Position numbers and translations under genes: made by a program. A DNA stretch of 64,000 bases. Source: Blasia pusilla (lineage: Eukaryota; Marchantiophyta; Marchantiopsida; Blasiales). Below the pieces are notes generated by a model. It worked only from the letters and a program-made list of their open reading frames with translations. It was not told the DNA's origin and ran no database searches. The stretch's first letter is position 1. Every line of letters begins with the position of its first letter. Positions 10,170 to 22,689 of this stretch are shown one piece after another. The stretch spans positions 21,700,001 through 21,764,000 of the forward strand of contig CM114275.1 in assembly GCA_050084515.1 (NCBI GenBank), written 5' to 3'.

Positions 10170-11577
10170 CGCACTCATTTTTACGGCTTTACTACGTATA
10201 ATGGAACTCTTTCATATTTGATTGGAGTTTAAAAAAGGCCGATTCCATGTAAACCACCTTCTATTCGTAAAAGGGTGTCGAGTCATTGTTGCTTGCAAAA
10301 ATAAAGGAATTGAAGTATTTGGAAAAACGTTCCTTGGAAGAAGTGCGATTCAAAGCAAGAGCATTTCTTGAAGTACAAATTTTGACGTTATTAGGCACAT
10401 TGCTTGAATTAAAAGATGCGATAAAAGGTTCCTCGAAAGAATGAGGAATTGAAGCAATTAGATTTCTTGAAGTATAGAATTTGCACTCTCAATTTGACGC
10501 ACACCCAATTTCACTTTGAGCTTTGGAAGGAATACATTTTTTTCTCACTATACAGAAGGTGGGGAGACATCCTACACGCATCCTAATTTCCACTTGACTT
10601 GAACCCTCTTTTTATTGGAATTACTTGACCAAGAACATACAAATATTTCATGTTCTCTATCAATCATATTTTGGAAATACACCATCCAGTTATAAATATT
10701 TGCGTGGAAAGGTGAGAATTTGGAGGTAATTACTATAAAATAAAAAATGAACCTAACCATTACTAATTGCAATCAATATGTCTCACTAATCTTCTAATCT
10801 AATGTGTATTTCAAAATTTCAAAGTTGGAGTTTGAAAATTGGTTGAATACTCTCCCTCACAATTAATTTGTCTTGGTCTAGTATTCTTATATGCAATATA
10901 TATGATCAGACTATCATTATGTTCAATTTTATTTCATGTTGATATGACTAATCTTTTCTTGATGGCGAGTTTAAAATTTTCACTCCCATGTTTCTTTATT
11001 ATTACAGGAAGGAAATCCTAAAAAGTCTGATTGTTTGGTACTTGAGAGCAAGTACCACATCTCCATTTCAGGTGGACTTTTTGGATGCCTTTGATGATTA
11101 AAATTCTAATTGTATTGAAACCGGATGAGATGGAAAGAGAATAATTGAGTTGCACTATTTATTTGACTATGACTTCCATAAAATAGAAGTGGAAGAAATT
11201 GATGATTGTTATTTGAAGAATGTTACGCACAACGCAACCATCACATCCTTCAAATTAAAGTGGAAATCATGCTTAAATTTTGAGAATAGGATTAGGACCA
11301 AAAGATGGAAAGTGGAAAATAATCTTATTATGACACATGCATGTTGAAAATGGATCGAAAAGCTAAAGGTTTATCTTTAAGCGTTGATGAAATTTAATAC
11401 AATATAAATTTGAATGATAATTTATTTTTAATTTTTTAGTATCACATAAGATAAACATATAGGCTTTTACTTATTTCTTTAATGATAAAGTAGTGGTAGA
11501 GTCATTCGAGGCCCCAATGGGTTCAAAATAGATTTCTACCAACTCTCCTCAAATAAATTTTCCACCATCATCTTCTC
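10170..11577. other. AT-rich intergenic, no gene seen
   Basis: Sequence between copy B and the solo repeat. Short frames on both strands show no recognisable domain, composition or splice pattern of a gene. No tandem or inverted structure stands out. Confidence 0.5.
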
Positions 11578-12189
11578 TTTCACGTCTTCTAGGATAGATC
11601 GACGAGTTTTGGTAAAGTTTCTTTGAAGATATTGGTAGACATCCTTAGGTGGTTAAGGATGATCTGTAGGGGCCTTGGATAATCGAGAGAGTAGGTTTCC
11701 CTTCGTTTTAGTTCATTTGGACCTATATACATAAACTTGCTATTTGGTAAGTTTATATTATGAATAGAGTTGCCTTTCCACTTTTGGAAGCGGCCCTTGA
11801 CCTCCTATGACATGTCAAGAGCCAAGGAGGTGACGTGTCATCATAGGTTACCATGGAGAGAGCTTGGGAAAGGGAAGGGGGTATACCCAATGAGAGAGCT
11901 TTGGAGCTCATTCTCTCTTTATTGAATCTCTTGGTATAAGACGGTTGAGCTATGATCCTCCTTGCCTTGTGAACAACTAAATCATTCATTGGGAAAGTGG
12001 GTTAGGTTTGACATCAAATAGAGATTATTTGTGTGTGAGATATTTGAGTGCTTGTGATTTATTGGAAATATTACGATGTACAATTGTCTCGATGTCTATA
12101 TGCCATGAGTAAGAATAATATCTTGTGTGTTTGTATAAGTATCCTGTAACAATGATGTATGTTTTGTAGCAACGTGTATGTGCACAACA
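11578..12189 (+). mobile_element. Solo terminal repeat (A-B) of the methyltransferase gypsy family
   Basis: The A part (11578-12060) aligns with A1 and A2 of copy B from TTTCACGTCTTCTAGGATAG onward. It is followed directly by a B part (12061-12189) that ends TGCACAACA. The flanks are TCTC (11574-11577) and TATC (12190-12193), consistent with a 4-bp target duplication with one change. Recombination between A1 and A2 of an element A1-internal-B1-A2-B2 would leave exactly this A-B product, so the solo copy supports the proposed end structure. Confidence 0.75.
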
Positions 12190-12193
12190 TATC

Positions 12194-13274
12194 CAATTTG
12201 AGGTATTTTTTATTTATTTTGTTCTTCCATATTAGAGATAGTTGGAGTGTTGGTTTGCTTCCATGATATTCACAATAATGGGAGATTTTCAATTCAACTT
12301 ATGATCTTTGTGGTCTTAAATGGTAATGCACATTCAAATACCTTCAAGGCCTCCCTCTCTGAAGAGGGTGCTAAGAAAAGTATGAGCCTCGACGTTGGGA
12401 TGAGAGGAAAGCGTGGACATAAGAGCTCCATGGGACCAAGCTATGAAGCAATACCTAATTTCTTTATAGATATTCTAGATTATGGTCCAAGAGAGGATCT
12501 TAAAAAACTTAAGTTGGAACTACAAGTCTTACAATTGAATTCAAATGCTCTCACAATGATATGTAAAGCATTGTCCAATATCATTGGTAGGAGTTTTATT
12601 AAAATATTTTCATAAATTCAAATATGAAAGATTTTAAGTAAATAAATAAACAAACATGTATTATAAAACTTTATGGAAGTCTTCAAATCACTATTGAGCT
12701 CTTGACATGATATTCTCGTATTACGCATTACCATTCCTCCTACCATCGTATGTTACTTCATTGTTTGGGGAAAACCTATTTCCTCATGCCACATGGATCT
12801 CTATTATGGAGGGGTCTAAGAGACCATAGACATTTATGGAATCGGGAGTTTCGAAGAAGTCAAGTATCATGAATAGTGGAATATCTAAATAATAATGAAC
12901 TTCAATAAAAATGCTTGATGGAAAATCCATCAAGGAAACACATCCAAGCTATGCACGTTGATTACACTCCACAAATGAAGTCAAATGGATTCACATTCAC
13001 ACACAAGATGAAAGGAATAATAAACAATTATGGATTTGAATGTCCTTTCTTCCATACCCTTTTATTTTGGTTGTCCTTAAGCTTTCCTTGCAATATCTTC
13101 CCCAAAATATGTCATTTTCTGCCTAGAACATCCTATCTATTTTCAATCGCCATCCTCCTTTAATGTCTCTTTTTCATCATGTAGAACTTTTTATTAAGGT
13201 ACCTCTTGAAGTGATTGAACATTGAATTTACAAACTTCTTTCTAAGGCCATCTGTAAGGAGAGACTTACCTCCA
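12194..13274. other. Intergenic, no supported gene
   Basis: Contains an open frame of 122 codons at 12247-12615 (+) with no recognisable domain and no neighbours that support it. The remainder is AT-rich with nothing identified. Confidence 0.4.
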
Positions 13275-13355
13275 TTCTATGAAAGTGGGAAACAAACCCC
13301 ACTTTCATAGAAGCCCTTCCCACCATCCATGTGTTTGGATGGTGGGAAGGGCTTC
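13275..13355. repeat. Back-to-back double hairpin
   Basis: Two perfect inverted repeats share a joint at 13310-13312. The first has arms 13275-13289 (TTCTATGAAAGTGGG) and 13298-13312 with an 8-base loop. The second has arms 13310-13329 and 13336-13355 (20 bp) with a 6-base loop. The arms are unrelated in sequence to each other and to the double hairpin at 62934-63026, but the architecture is the same. Confidence 0.85.
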
Positions 13356-15810
13356 GGTTTATCAAATTAAAATACTCAAACCCAAGAGATGAAGAAGTAT
13401 GTTTCCCCTCATCAATTAGTATATAGAAGTGGCAATGCAATAAAAATGGTTATTGTGTAATTTCATTATGCCCTTGTAAACATGAACACATTGAACAATG
13501 AATGTAATGGGAATCTCCCTGAAAAGGAGAGAACTTAAACATATTTCAAAGTTTACTTTGAAATTTGTATAATGCGTGTCAAATGCTATGATGGCTGCCC
13601 AAATGGTAATTCTTGCATGCGCCTAACCTTGGAAACCGTACAATACTACAAGAGCTTGTTTGAAAAAACTTGCATATCTTTTTTCCACAAGGTAACCTAT
13701 CCTATTTCCAACCATTGGAAACCTCCTATCACCTATTCCTATCCATAAGGGATGGTAGATCACAAATCCTACCTCCAAAAACACAAGGTTAATCTCATGC
13801 TCCATGTTAGGTCATTGCTCATATCATCGAATTTGTGTACTCTGCCCGATTGAGATTGCATTCAGAAACGCCTACCTTTCTTGCTAGTAGGATGATAACT
13901 AGTCGGCATATTGTAGTGCGTGGTACTTTCATCCACGTACGCACTAGGGAATCTTTGTAGTCTACCACATTCCTATGAGGAAGATTCCTTTGAAAAGTGA
14001 GCCAAAAATGACTAATCGTTAATGGTCATTACCTAAGCTTATGTTTATTGCTACCTACAACCAAGTGTCCAATTCCTAATGCATCCCCATCCCTGATGCC
14101 AAGGAATTGAGTGTGAACTGTATGATGATCAAACTTAAGGAAGGCGTACACCATCCATGCATGCATTAAAAAATGGATGTGAAAAGACTCATCAATGAAA
14201 TACTCATCGGTGACACCATAAAACTAGGACCACGAAGAAGAGACCCAACAAATCTGGCTGGCTCTACCCACAGCTATATTCAATTCAACCACTCATGGCT
14301 TTGGGGCAATGATCCAAAGAAATTACTTTAAATTATTGACTGAAATCATCGTGCTTAGGAAGAGCTCTCCACGAGCAGAATTGCTGCTTTGCAGATATCC
14401 TCCTTACTTCCCTGAAGATTGACGACACTCTTGAGATGGTGCCATGCTTGACGAGAATACATGTCCCTGTCATTTGCCACAACCATATGAAACTCAATGG
14501 CATGAAGAGGAAGAAACGATGTCGACATCTACAACGACCTCGCTGCACGCAAGTTAATGACAGTGTTGACCTAGTGCGAAAAGAACGAAGACTTCAGGGA
14601 CCGGATTAAACAGATACGGAGGAACACTCAGAGAGTTGTGCACCAAAATTGGCCACAACTAGTCTCTAGTATCACAAGAATGGTCCCCCATATCTTTTCA
14701 AATCCCAGCATCAGATACTTCTGGTTTGCAACTCTGAATTGCAAGCCAAGGAGTCATCCTAGCATTTGTAGAAGTCTGTTACGGGCCTGAAGAATCTAAG
14801 GTAAGATGAGATGCAGCTTGTGGTGCATCTCAGTATGCATTACATCGCTCGAACATGTCAGATGCAAGACAACGTTTGGGAGATAGTCCCCATTAAGTGG
14901 AGATTACCGCAGCCTTATGAACATAGTGCTAGAGACTCGGGTGGGTGCAGACGGAGGAAGTGAAGCAAGTACCATATTAGAGGAGGTGGAGAATCTCAGA
15001 GAGTTTGAGTGCTGATCATAGAGATTGTTGGTATGGAAGAAGGGGCTCTTTACAACACTCTCTACCTTACCTATATAACACAAACAAACAAACAAAGAAG
15101 GGGCACAAACACGTTGTTTGGTCAGCACTCACACTATATGAGAGTGTCTCCCTCCTCTCATATGGTACCTTCTTCACTTGCCTCTCTCTCTACACCCATC
15201 CCAGTCTCAAGCACCGTCCAACCAGGGCGCGGGGTCTATGGTCCCAAGGCTACGACAGGCACTACTTAATGAGTACAGTCTACCTTACCTGATTGGGATA
15301 CCCAATCGATGTTAATTACCATAGCGACAGATTGGGGCATCGTATCTAGGCTACTGATTATGATGGTCAGGTCTAGTGCTACACCGCAGTAATTTCTGCA
15401 GAGGTTTTTTCTCTTCAGATTGTAAATTTCACACAAGTGACCATGTTCTTGCTTTGCATTGTGAATTTCACACAAGCGACAAGGTAGTGACTTAAGTTTT
15501 CATACCCATCATCACACAAGGTGCAGTAGTTTGGTTATGTTCCCATCCTGCTTCTCTGTGCGTCAAGGGAATCACCTCCGTTCTCTACTTGAACTGGCTT
15601 CCCAAACAAGGGATACCCCGCAAATAGTTCTTCAGTTCTGCTCATTCAAGATCTACAATCAACAGAGCAAGGCTTGGTAGTTTGGTGGCTGTGAGAGAGT
15701 AATAAGTAGTTCCTTACGACAATAGACCCGGCGCTCTGATTTTACGGTGCCATGGGAGAGCGGTATTCCCTAATCGGTGTCAAATTTTTTAGTTTACTTT
15801 GGGGTGCGGA
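13356..15810. other. Intergenic, no supported gene
   Basis: About 2.4 kb of moderately AT-rich sequence. A 9-bp perfect stem with a TTTA loop sits at 13543-13564. Open frames at 14333-14548 and around 15000-15290 have no recognisable features. The promoter or 3' region of the Nudix gene cannot be delimited here. Confidence 0.4.
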
Positions 15811-17147
15811 TCACACGAAGCATATAGTCCGTGTGTCGCTTTTACAAGATCTGACCAAGGAAATGTTCCGCTTGATGTTCGGAAATGAAACAGTAAGGCC
15901 GGGAATTTGGAATAACATACAAAGAACAAAATGACTGAACGAGACAATGAGGAACACACTCGCATTTAGGATGGGGCTAACTTTCTTCTGGCAGTTGGCA
16001 GGACACAACGCTTCCATGGCATCGTATCGTTGCGTCAATTCTGAAATCCTGACTCCAACTCTATAGCATATGCCATCTCCATTCGAATCAAGAAAACCCA
16101 GGGAGCTTACCTAGCCGACTCCTTCAAAGCTGGGTGAAATTCTGCTTTACTGTCGACTATTTCCCGCAGAGGAAACCACCTGAAAGATGTCACACAAAGG
16201 ACTGGTCAGGCATGTAGGTCAGGTGCCTACAATCTGATATGCAAGGTCCAGCCATCCGCGTATACTTGAACGGGACGATGAGTGCGAATTCAGAGTGGTT
16301 AGTTCAAGAATAATTAGAGTTCCTTGAGTTTTCACACTGGGCATTTATTGGTGGCATTGGTCCAACTTACACTACCAGAAAGAGGAATCCCTGTACACAA
16401 AAGAAGACTAGTACTACAATCATGCGCAACTCAAGCAGCCTCGAGGTTTGATTGCTCATTGACGTGCTGGAGTAGCAGAGATATGTAATGGTTACAAAAA
16501 TCTTAGATTCTTAAACATAAGGTGTGCCCTTTGAGACGAGAGACTAGTAAGCAAGATCTTAGCAATTGAATCCAAGCATTTATCCAACTGAAAAACGATA
16601 TACCTGAATTCAGAGTACTCTTTGTCATCCATATGTATCTGCTCTGCTTCCCCTGGTTGTAACGTGAGAGTGAAGACTATGGATAGATCGCAGGTACCAT
16701 TTTCGAGAGGTGGTTGCTGACGACGAGCCCAATGGTAGGAGTGATATCCTAGGACGCGAAACCTGAGAGGATCGACGGTAAGCAAAAGTTCCCTCTTCAC
16801 TAAACGGGCCATGGATTCTTCTGGAGTCTCCCCCGTTTTCATTCGTCCTCCCATGAACCTGGACAAAAAAGATCAGATACTCAGCCTCTTCAAGAAAAGA
16901 AGAAAATGGAGTAGGGATTGGAAACATACGAAGGAGATTTCAAATGTCCAGGTCAAAGAAAGATCCAACGGAGAACGATCTTACCACCAATCAGGCTGAG
17001 GCTCCACAATCCGTTTTCCGAGAAGAACTCTGCAATCGGCTCCATCAGAATTGCATATGAGAAGATCCGTACAAGTCTTGACTAGGCAATCCAACGCTCG
17101 GCCATATTCATCATCTTCTAAGAAGACATTCTGCTTCCGGAAATCCC
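15811..17147 (-). CDS. Nudix hydrolase resembling GDP-mannose mannosyl hydrolase (5' end unresolved)
   Basis: Four exons can be placed on the minus strand, 17147-16985, 16858-16604, 16179-16111 and 16048-15811. The three introns between them have GT-AG ends and matching phases. The spliced product has DLLICNSDG and RVLLGKRIVEPQPDWW, followed by the Nudix-like box FMGGRMKTGETPEES...KREL. Eleven residues, not seven, lie between GE and RE, and the usual EE pair is absent. GDP-mannose mannosyl hydrolases show the same kind of atypical box. After it come LGYHSYHW, DLSIVFTL and EFRWFPLREI, typical of the family's following strands. Such enzymes hydrolyse nucleotide sugars; the substrate here is inferred only from box shape. 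The last exon beyond LTQRYDAMEAL runs to a stop at 15811 but could be spliced differently. The first exon joins upstream in phase 1; 17656-17832 is one candidate for coding sequence further 5'. Confidence 0.75.
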
Positions 17148-17655
17148 CTGTAACAAAGTGCGGTTGCTTCGGTTTGAACATTGCATCCGTTCAGTCCAAG
17201 CGCTCTCTTCGTCGCGTCTGGAACGGCCTAGTCCTCCTGCGGGATCTTTGATTCCTTCAGGATCCTACCAAGATGGAGGTCAGGCTATGGATCGTAACCG
17301 AGGTCTACAATTTCAAGCAGTGGCTGTAGCGGTTACCCAACGAACCAAGATCTGTATGGATTCACACACCCTGCAGCACACACCTACGTCAAACCTCCCA
17401 CGATGAAACCATTCGCAGATTTCACGATTTGAAGTCATAGAAAAAACAATCCTGACTATCTCCAAGAATAAAGAGAGATCCGGCAGGTTCCATTTACCCG
17501 AGTGCCATGATTCCCAGAAAGCGACATCAATCAAGTATATCCCGGGATGTCGCACGTGGATGCAAAATTAGACTGCACCGGCGTGAAACACCAGAGTTAT
17601 CTACGTAGTGCACAATACTTGTTCATCACCATTTCAAATCTCAAGATTCGTAAAA

Positions 17656-17832
17656 CTACCACGGTTTGGTGGTGAACATTCGTAGTAAGGGCACAAAATG
17701 GTTTTGAATCCCGGGACTCTTGGTAGGCACTGCAAAATATTCCGGTGGCAAGCATGCGCAACGTGGACGATGCTTCCTGCCTGCGAAGGTTGCAATTCGG
17801 CCAAAACAGGCCACGATCTTGTCATTGCGCAT
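17656..17832 (-). other. Possible 5' coding exon of the Nudix gene
   Basis: An open minus-strand stretch from an ATG near 17832 (MRNDKIVACFGRIATF...) that is rich in Arg, Ser and small residues, as organelle transit peptides are. No donor with the right phase for the exon starting at 17147 was found with confidence, so this is a weak proposal. Confidence 0.2.
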
Positions 17833-18214
17833 GAGCACCTTGGAGGGAATAGGAGCACGCACCAATGGAATTCCCTTGGGAATCCATAAAGTGGGCCGAG
17901 TAGATCGCGAGACAAAACTCGCGTGTCCGCCCGCCCAAATACCAACGCGATGCAAAACTCTTTTTAACTCATGAATTTTCTTAATATGCACGTCATTTGT
18001 ATTTTAAATCTGCGTAATGAACATCCCGTTCTAACGATTTTAGGAAAAAAATAAAAAATGAAAAGCAGTTAAAAATTTTGAATGACAAAGTTTTATTGTC
18101 TCATATAGGGACTATCCTATTGGGTAAAAAAGACACGTGTCCATAGGAGAGATGATCTTTCATGGAAGAGGCACACTTAAATAATAATTTAGAAAATTGT
18201 AAATTCTCCTTTAA

Positions 18215-18356
18215 TCTATGTTATTATTTGAGAGTGCTTCCTCATTTTTCAAGTTCCTCTCCTTTTATTACTCTCACGATATTTTAAGATAATCGGCTTT
18301 CCAAGCCAATAGGATCATTCTAACTTGACCTTAAACGGCATTTGACAATATACTAG
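18215..18356 (+). mobile_element. Possible degenerate mini-Helitron
   Basis: Starts TCTATGTTATTATTTGAGAGTGCTTCC, similar to the 5' ends of the other small Helitron-like copies, and could end at CTAG (18353-18356). The usual 3' hairpin is not recognisable, so the right end is doubtful. Confidence 0.3.
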
Positions 18357-18418
18357 TTAGAATACTCATGCTTGTGCTAATATATTATTATTATTCTCGT
18401 TTATATTATAATATATAA

Positions 18419-18584
18419 CTAGTATATGGCTCATGCAATGCACAAGAATGGAGGGACTCTGGTATACAAATTCAAAAAAAATCTTCTTACCCATAGATGG
18501 GAAATATTTTCTTGCTGTCCAATTGTAACATGTCAATCAAACTTGTATTTGCAATCAAGAAAGTATTTTCCATAATAATATAGA
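18419..18584 (-). mobile_element. Non-autonomous Helitron-like element, 166 bp
   Basis: On the minus strand it begins TCTATATTATTATGGAAAAT and ends near a GTGCATTGCATGAGC hairpin and CTAG (18419-18422). Internal sequence (TTTGATTGCAAATACAAG, GACATGTTACAATTGGAC) matches the copies at 33824-33995 and 37377-37529. It has no coding capacity. Confidence 0.7.
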
Positions 18585-18975
18585 TTTTTAGGATCACTTA
18601 AATAATTTGTTTTTCCTTTAAATAGATCAATTATAATATTCCGACTATAATGCATGCTAATACTACATATTTGGATTTAAAAAAACAAAGTTTATATTTC
18701 CATACCATAAGTGCCTTACTATTGGACCAATGGGAAGTAAAAATCGTCTATAGGTTGGATTTGAAATTTGTAAAGAATTTGATAGTCCATATAAATAATT
18801 GGACGCAATCTGCGCAACACCTTCGCATCGCTATAATCGTTTCATCTTCGGAGTCTAATACCATAGATTAATTCTGATCCTCATTTAAAATTTAAATAAA
18901 TAATTTTGAAATAGGAAAAGAAAATGAACATAAAGGAGAATAAAGAACATTTATGGATTATCAAAAAAAAATTAA

Positions 18976-19179
18976 TCTATATTATTATGGGACAGTGCCT
19001 TCTTAATTTTCAAACACCTCTATGCTTAATATGCTTGATGCGTGGCAATTGCTACGAGCAGTAAGAAAAAAAATTTGAATTTATGTGCAACATCATTAAT
19101 CTCTTCCCTTCACGAGGCTATACACTAGCTCTTCAAAACACTTTTTTATTTCCCATGCATCGCACAAACATCTTATTAG
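18976..19179 (+). mobile_element. Non-autonomous Helitron-like element, 204 bp
   Basis: Starts TCTATATTATTATGGGACAG and ends with the short palindromic region ATGCATCGCAC followed by ATCTTATTAG (the final CTAG degenerated to TTAG). It belongs to the same family as 33824-33995. Confidence 0.65.
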
Positions 19180-22100
19180 TATCTAAATATTTTGAGATTC
19201 AATTTTAATATAAATAATAATTCTTCATTAAAAAAATCCTTTTTTCATTTCATGAAAAAAGTAAGTATAATTTAATAATATTAACGGAAAATGAGGGAAA
19301 CTCAAGAAAATTTTATGAATATTGGGAAAATTTTTAAAATTTATTTTTATTCTTAAAATTCATATTCTTCTAATTGTTAAAATTTCCTCCTTGCTTCTTA
19401 AGCTTAGTAGAATATGGAAATATATTCCATAAACTTCAAATTCTTAAGCTTAGTATAGGACCAAATCAATCCAAGAATTTTAAGTTATTTTCATGTACTT
19501 TAAATTCCAACGAAGGAAAATATTATAAACATTAATCACTACTAAAGAACATACACTTGGCATTCATTAATCAATCTACATCTATGTGGAAATAACATTG
19601 GCACTCGTTTAGATATGTGTGTGTGTATTGTTGAATTTACTTTTGCTCAAATTCATGGATTTATTAGTTGAGGATATGTGGAAAAGTGAAAGGCCTACAA
19701 CTTAGAAAGAGAATGGAGAAAATCTACCTAGAAAAGAACACCAACCAAGCATAATTAAGGATGAGTGGGAAGACGCTATCAAAGTGGAAAATAATTGATA
19801 GCAAAATTTTATCAACCATCTTATGAGAAATGAAGCTACTAGGATTTTTTTCATATGGCAATCATTTCCATTTACATCATGAAAATACCTTCTACATTTA
19901 TTTTTCGCGTGCACACTAAACAAAAATCACCTAAGAAAAAAATTCATCGAATGTGCTCGATTGTGAACTAGGGCCTTAACATGTTACAAACACACCCTTC
20001 TAGAGATGTCATCGATATGCCTAATCAAACGGCTCACTTTATCATACGTGTGGTAATGACACCTAGATACTCTCCTTGGCCTCTATATCTTCACCCGACG
20101 TGTTTCCATTAGCATTTAGAGTTGCAAGACTTGCCTATTACATGGGGCTGTAGAGAAGGTTAATAATGCATAGTGAAAAACTTAATTCCTCATTCCTCCG
20201 TAGAAGATTCACTTATTTGGATGGAATTTACTAGATCTTCTTGTTTAGTACCAAAAATTCCTATTGTAAACAAGGTGTATTGGAGAATCCAAACCCAACG
20301 CTTACAATTCAAAAGAATTGGGTGTGGGAAATTCTTTACTTAACTAATAAAGTAGATAGCAAGTTTTATACATTCATCTACATAATCACCCTATTCATAA
20401 CTGAAATTCTAACTAAGAACATTTGAGACAAAAATCTAGAGAAAATTACTATATAAGGAAGATGGATAGCCTAAAGTTGAGAGTTAAAGTAGCAAGTTGA
20501 ACACAAATTAGACATAACTTACGTTGAAAATTATTTGCCTCAATTTCAAAATATTGCTTCAAAGCCTCACACATGAAACAAAGGTTATTTCCGACTACCA
20601 CACTCCACGAAGACCTTTGAAGACTTGTCAATTGGTTTGTATCAATGCCTTCAAACATCAAGACAACCCACAAATTGTATGTCTTAAGCATTATGTTGAT
20701 ACTAACTTAGATCACACTGATAGAGCTCTTAGGTTACCATTATCAACATGACTATATTCAAGCCATGGCACTAGAACACCTACTTACAATCAAGTTCCAT
20801 TCTTTCAAATTCTGCAAAACACGCTAATAATGTTTCCATTGCTTCTAACATTTCAAATCAAACCAAATGAATTAAGGATGATCTTTCGCCCACATTTTGA
20901 TATTCTAGTCCATAGAATCAACACACCTATGCCACACAAAATTGTGGAAAAAACTGTGTACAATTATTTGTGTAACCTCTTTCTAAAGAAGTGTCGCCTT
21001 GTTGCCATATATGAAGCCTTTCAATTTATTTTTATATTACCCTAATGTAATCTAAGGGGAAACCCGAAAACGAGAGGGTGTATATTTAGTTATTAAGTTA
21101 GTTTTCTACCTTGAATTTCTTCTTATATTTTTAGACTCTCCCTAAAATTTTCCCAAGTATCCCTCCTATTCATTGTTCTTTCTCTTAAAATAAATTTATC
21201 TTTTTGAATAGATCTGAAGTCCCCTCCTTCTCAAAAGAAAAAACAAAAAAAAAACAAAAACCAAATCTCTGAGTGAGAACCTCAAATCTAGATGTGAAGG
21301 TGCCATGTCGGATGCGATGTCAATTTCACATATGTGGAAGGGGTCCCATAAGCCAGATCGGCTTCCCGTGGACTAAAAATCTACTCTACTCTCATTCTTA
21401 ATTTTTTCCTATATCCTCCCAAAAAATTTGAGTAAACCAAAGAAAATTTTGGATCAAAAAATGTATTTTTCAAAACAATGAGAGGTAATAAGATTTTTTT
21501 TTAAATAAATGGGTTTTAATTACTTCCCAAAAATCTTGAATGGGAAATGTATCTATTTTATTATTTATGTTAACTTCCTATGTGTTAAACTCAAATATTC
21601 CGACATGTTTCCAAAGACTTTAGATGGTAGTTCTCCATTTTTGGGGATTGCCATAAATATCCAACAATACAATTTTCATGTTCATAAATATTCGACCACT
21701 AAAATTTTCATATCACATTTTCTTGTCAATTTTTTTTATCAAAAGTAGCCAAGAACTTTTTCTCCAATTTTCGTAACATCATTGGGTCATTTAGTTATCA
21801 TGTTTCACTTCCATCCATCTAAATTCCAAATTATTAGTATTTGCTCTTTCAACAATAATCTCATCAATACACTCTTAACTATTCTCAAAGATGACTTATA
21901 TCCACCATCAAAGTGATGGTATACAAATTGAACAAAATACCACCATCACTCTCTCCTTGATTGTTTAAAAGGGTTTTAATTTTTAAAATTTGATTCGGTC
22001 CAAACATTGTCGTCACCTTATATTTCCATAACCTCCTATGTATCATAAGGATCACCAATCATGTATCTTCCTCTTTTCTTTAGAGTAAAGCATGCGTTAA

Positions 22101-22597
22101 GGGTAATTCTTATTATTTGTCAAAAAATTGGCTTGTGAAGGGCACATGCACCAAAGTACTTGCTAAAGTAATGTTGAATTATATTTTCCCTCGTTACACG
22201 TAAAGCATCTTCATCGCGCTACACAACAGATGGGCTCTTCATCATTCAGGTAGAAATCACATAACCCATCCCCACAATACATGAGCCCTTTCCTCTGCTT
22301 TGTCTTTAAAGGACGACCCAAGAAAATGCGTCTCTTTGTTGGCATTGCTAAAAGCCATAACCTTTAAAATTCACTGATTACCAAAAGCTGACATACGTCG
22401 AGCTTGGGAAGAACAAGGATGTGCACGATAGCAACATAGCCCATCCAGCCTACCACCTTCAAACAAATGACGATGGTTTTTGTCTCCTCCAGAAGTCAAA
22501 ATGTGGGGTGAACTTCATGACGAAAAGCAGCATTTTGGTAGAAGCTTCCTTCAACGAAAGAAACCTGCATGGTTCATTTGTTGAACGTGGGGTGCCA
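19180..22597. other. AT-rich intergenic, nothing identified
   Basis: About 3.4 kb with many short frames of biased composition and no recognisable domain, splice structure or repeat. Poly-A runs occur at 21238-21256. Confidence 0.45.
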
Positions 22598-22598
22598 A

Positions 22599-22680
22599 CA
22601 CTGCTTGCCTGCCCTTGTCAGGTATAGCAAGGTGAAAAGTGTCATTTTAGAACCCAGACCTGAAAGCAGGCAAGCAGTTT
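22599..22680. repeat. Imperfect hairpin with 13-bp perfect base
   Basis: ACTGCTTGCCTGC near 22600 is perfectly complementary to GCAGGCAAGCAGT near 22664-22678. A further six paired bases (TCAGGT/ACCTGA) extend the stem inwards. The phrase GCCTGCCCTT-CAGGTAT-CAAGGTGAAAA in the left arm recurs at about 22917-22946. It could be a fold-back repeat or a small-RNA precursor. Confidence 0.5.
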
Positions 22681-22689
22681 CCACTGCGA

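Noticed and set aside
12247-12615. 122-codon protein
   Set aside because: No recognisable domain and no homologous stretch elsewhere in the window; likely a chance frame in AT-rich DNA.
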